Of a stretch of 64,000 nt of DNA, positions 61,611 to 64,000 are shown piece after piece. Positions within the stretch are counted from its first letter, which is position 1; the number at the start of each line of letters is the position of its first letter. This DNA is from Allacma fusca. Its lineage: Eukaryota; Arthropoda; Collembola; Symphypleona; Sminthuridae. Where the stretch lies: positions 19,884,539-19,948,538 of the forward strand of contig OX359250.1 in NCBI GenBank assembly GCA_947179485.1, in the 5' to 3' direction. Made by a program: the position numbers and the translations under genes. The notes beneath the pieces were generated by a model. It saw only the letters and a list, made by a program, of their open reading frames with translations, had not been told where the DNA came from and made no database searches.

Positions 61611-64000
61611 TCCTGAAAGTAGTCTTGTCTGTCTTGTACATGGGCTTTTACATCCTTCCCATAAATTTTTCCCAGCTTTGCTCAAATGTGAAATGAGACT
61701 CATTTGTAAAAATGTTGGATTTATTCTCTGTCGTGACTGGGAATCGAACACTCGCACTATGATTCACGCAGGTTACAGTTGCCCGTGAGAAGTTCCCAGT
61801 CGATTTATTGGTCACTAAATTGGGTAATGTATTCAGGTGGGATTTTCCTATTGATATTTTTCAGAACAATGGAATTGCAACACTACTTTTCTTTTTCTTG
61901 ACACCAGCTTTTCTCCCTACTTGGAAAACACAGATGTACATAAATACCCGCAAACATCCACACTAGAACGTTCTTCCACAATTTGTAGACGCGTACTCGC
62001 CGACAATCCTACCCGCTCCATGTGTGCGTGTGGATAGAACCTTTTTCTCATGATTTAATGCCCTATTGTTCCATTTTTTTTTCTTTCTCATTCAACCTTA
62101 AAATTTTTGAATAAAAATGTTTTCGCAAATGTGTCTCATTTAAATGGTTTTAGTAGAATAGCATGCACACAGCCCTAGCACAAATTACATGCAATTTGCT
62201 GGCTTTTGTTTAGTAGTCGTTCTTCTTCAAGTTTGTATCAAAGTTAATTCCGAGGTTGAAACCGCCTTCGGAATTGGGTGATAGGGTACACGGGATTCCT
62301 CTCCGTGCAGTGTTGAAGGGAGCGATTAAATATCTGTGGGACAAAAAAAAATTCTATTAGATCCAGATACAGAACAAATATTCAATATGTATTAATGTTA
62401 GTAATATAATAAAATGTTGGTTTTGAAGCCCCAAGGGTCTGGCTTCTCTGGGCTTGTTAAAAATAACCCGGTGTCCATGCCTTATTTATGTTTCGGTGGG
62501 TGTGTCGATTCGAGTGCCATGTCATCGTCATTCCCTTCTCGTTGTCTGCTCTCTCCATTTCTAACTATAGTCCTTCACTCCTACTCCATAAGAATCAACC
62601 TGCATTCCGCCATGAGAACATTCCTCAGGAACTATAGGTCTTTTTAAAAGGGCTGGATAAAAGTAGAGGTAATCAAGCAATAAAGTTCTAAAGATGAGTT
62701 GTAGGAAATAAACACGAGTTTCACCACCTGATACAATCACTCTGCTCAACAGCTCCGAGTCAACCTTGTTAATCGAACATAAAATCCTATTATTACCTAT
62801 AAGGGTCCTAAACTACACTATTCAAGAGTCAGAGCTTATTGTACCCAGTGCAGTAGCAGCACTGGGTAAGAGCATTAATAATAAGCAATTAGGAGTAGGC
62901 TTAGAGTAAGAAAGTCAGCAGGGACGGCTCCAAGCCTTGACATTATTTAGGACAGGTAATTAAATGCAAAAAAAAAGAGGTAACTCTGAACAAGTGGAGT
63001 GACGACATTGAAACTTTTTAATCGCTCAAATAATATCCTCAACTCAAAAGCTATAATATTAAGTTTAAAATTTACATGATTACATTTGTATCTCGACAGA
63101 GCTTCAAATGCAAATAACTGTGTGGGTCCATGTGGTGCCTCGGCCGAGGTACCCCTCAGTAATTTTTCCCAGTCATTCAATTAGCAGTTGGAAAACAAGT
63201 GTTATGTGCAGAGGAATATAATTTGAGTGAATTCAAGTAGAATCGTACCTCAATTCATGTTGTAATGATGATTTCGTTGCGAAAGGAAAACTAACGTTGC
63301 CAATTAGATTTAAATGACAGTAAACGGGCTTGAGTGACAATGTGGACTGAGGAGTGACTCGGGTGCGTTCTAATGTATGATTACACAACAAATGCTGCAC
63401 AAATACACATCTTGGCCCAAATGTTGCCTTATAGATGCAGAATGAATTCATGTTTTGTTATACGGACCCGTTAATTGACTCCATCTGATGCATATGTGAG
63501 GAGCCTTTATGAAACGTGGCATGGACGTCCTTCGCACGATTTGGTTCATTAGAGTCTCTATTCAGCTCTGAAATTATCAAAAATTGTTTCGGATAGGCTT
63601 TCCTTTCCTGCATTTTCTTTCCTCCTATCTCTCTCGCTCTCTTGGGCCTCACATGTGTCATCCTATGACAATCAGCCAGTGGGTCCCCTCCGACGGTTTC
63701 TGCCTATCCTACGCCCATGTCTCCGGAATTCATCTCTTACATCCGTCTTCATAATCTTCAAATCCACGTGTTCCCTTACTGTTTGATTTAGCGTGTGGAA
63801 AAACGTGTGTGTCTAGGCACCATTTGAAAAAAAAAGTCTTATCATTTTCTCCTGGTAACTGCCGCCCAATAGAAATGCTATCCTTGGATCCCTCAAATCC
63901 CCGTCTATATTTCTGTCTTCAAGGGTTCTCTGCCTAACAAGGAGACCAGTGTTGGTCTGGGCTCTGGTAAATGTGTTGGCTGTTGCATGTCCAACCCATG

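Larger units (their letters stand above)
48353..64000. other. No gene recognised, microsatellite-rich
   Basis: The longest frames are 150 codons (56564-57016, +) and 141 codons (50678-51103, +), without recognisable domains. The stretch holds the poly(C) run, seven dinucleotide tracts, the CTA repeat at 58455, two palindromes and one inverted repeat, and most copies of TACATATGTA. Sequence resembling a Pol III B box occurs near 61155 (+) and 61745 (-), without matching tRNA structure. Confidence 0.65.

Noticed and set aside
61735..61800. tRNA-like sequence on the - strand with 8-bp complementary ends
   Set aside because: The B-box-like core is present, but the T stem does not pair and no D arm or anticodon arm fits.

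Overview
The window looks like non-coding DNA from a eukaryote, most likely an animal. The sequence is AT-rich (roughly 60% A+T by eye) and dense in GA/CT dinucleotide microsatellites. It also holds CA/GT tracts, short TACATATGTA-type palindromes and one 18-bp minisatellite. Open frames are short and scattered on both strands. I see no operon structure, rRNA, CRISPR array or convincing tRNA. The repeat style would fit an arthropod, possibly a crustacean, but nothing here fixes the species.

The one securely identified gene is a Penelope-like retroelement (PLE) on the + strand. Its open frame (29132-31366; first ATG at 29195) encodes a 723-residue protein from that ATG. It carries a PLE reverse transcriptase (catalytic DVVALYTNI and YIDD motifs) followed by a Cys-rich linker and a GIY-YIG endonuclease with the PLE-type CCHH motif. 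All key residues that I can check are present, so the insertion may be young. The N-terminus is incomplete: protein-like sequence continues about 21 codons upstream of the first ATG and then stops. This points to 5' truncation or to an intron acceptor near 29153. About 220 bp after the stop codon lies a hammerhead-ribozyme-like motif (core boxes at 31584-31590 and 31604-31607) overlapping an AATAAA signal, as expected for a PLE pseudo-LTR. I could not find a second, upstream copy.

Layout: 1-4470 is unannotated DNA with small CA and GA tracts. 4482-5025 is open on both strands and ends at a 44-bp CT tract. 6271-6472 is the 18-bp minisatellite. 9404-9463 is a 60-bp CT tract. 12300-28700 is mostly featureless, with microsatellites. 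28298-29130 holds two protein-like open frames of unknown meaning just upstream of the PLE. 29132-31660 is the PLE. 31660-64000 is again mostly non-coding, with many GA/CT tracts and several near-perfect palindromes at 44066, 47889, 53340, 54145 and 60630. A possible first exon of an unrecognised gene, with a strong start context, begins at 40400. Apart from the PLE I could not assign a function to any open frame. Exons of ordinary spliced genes could be hidden here and would need transcript or homology data to be seen.
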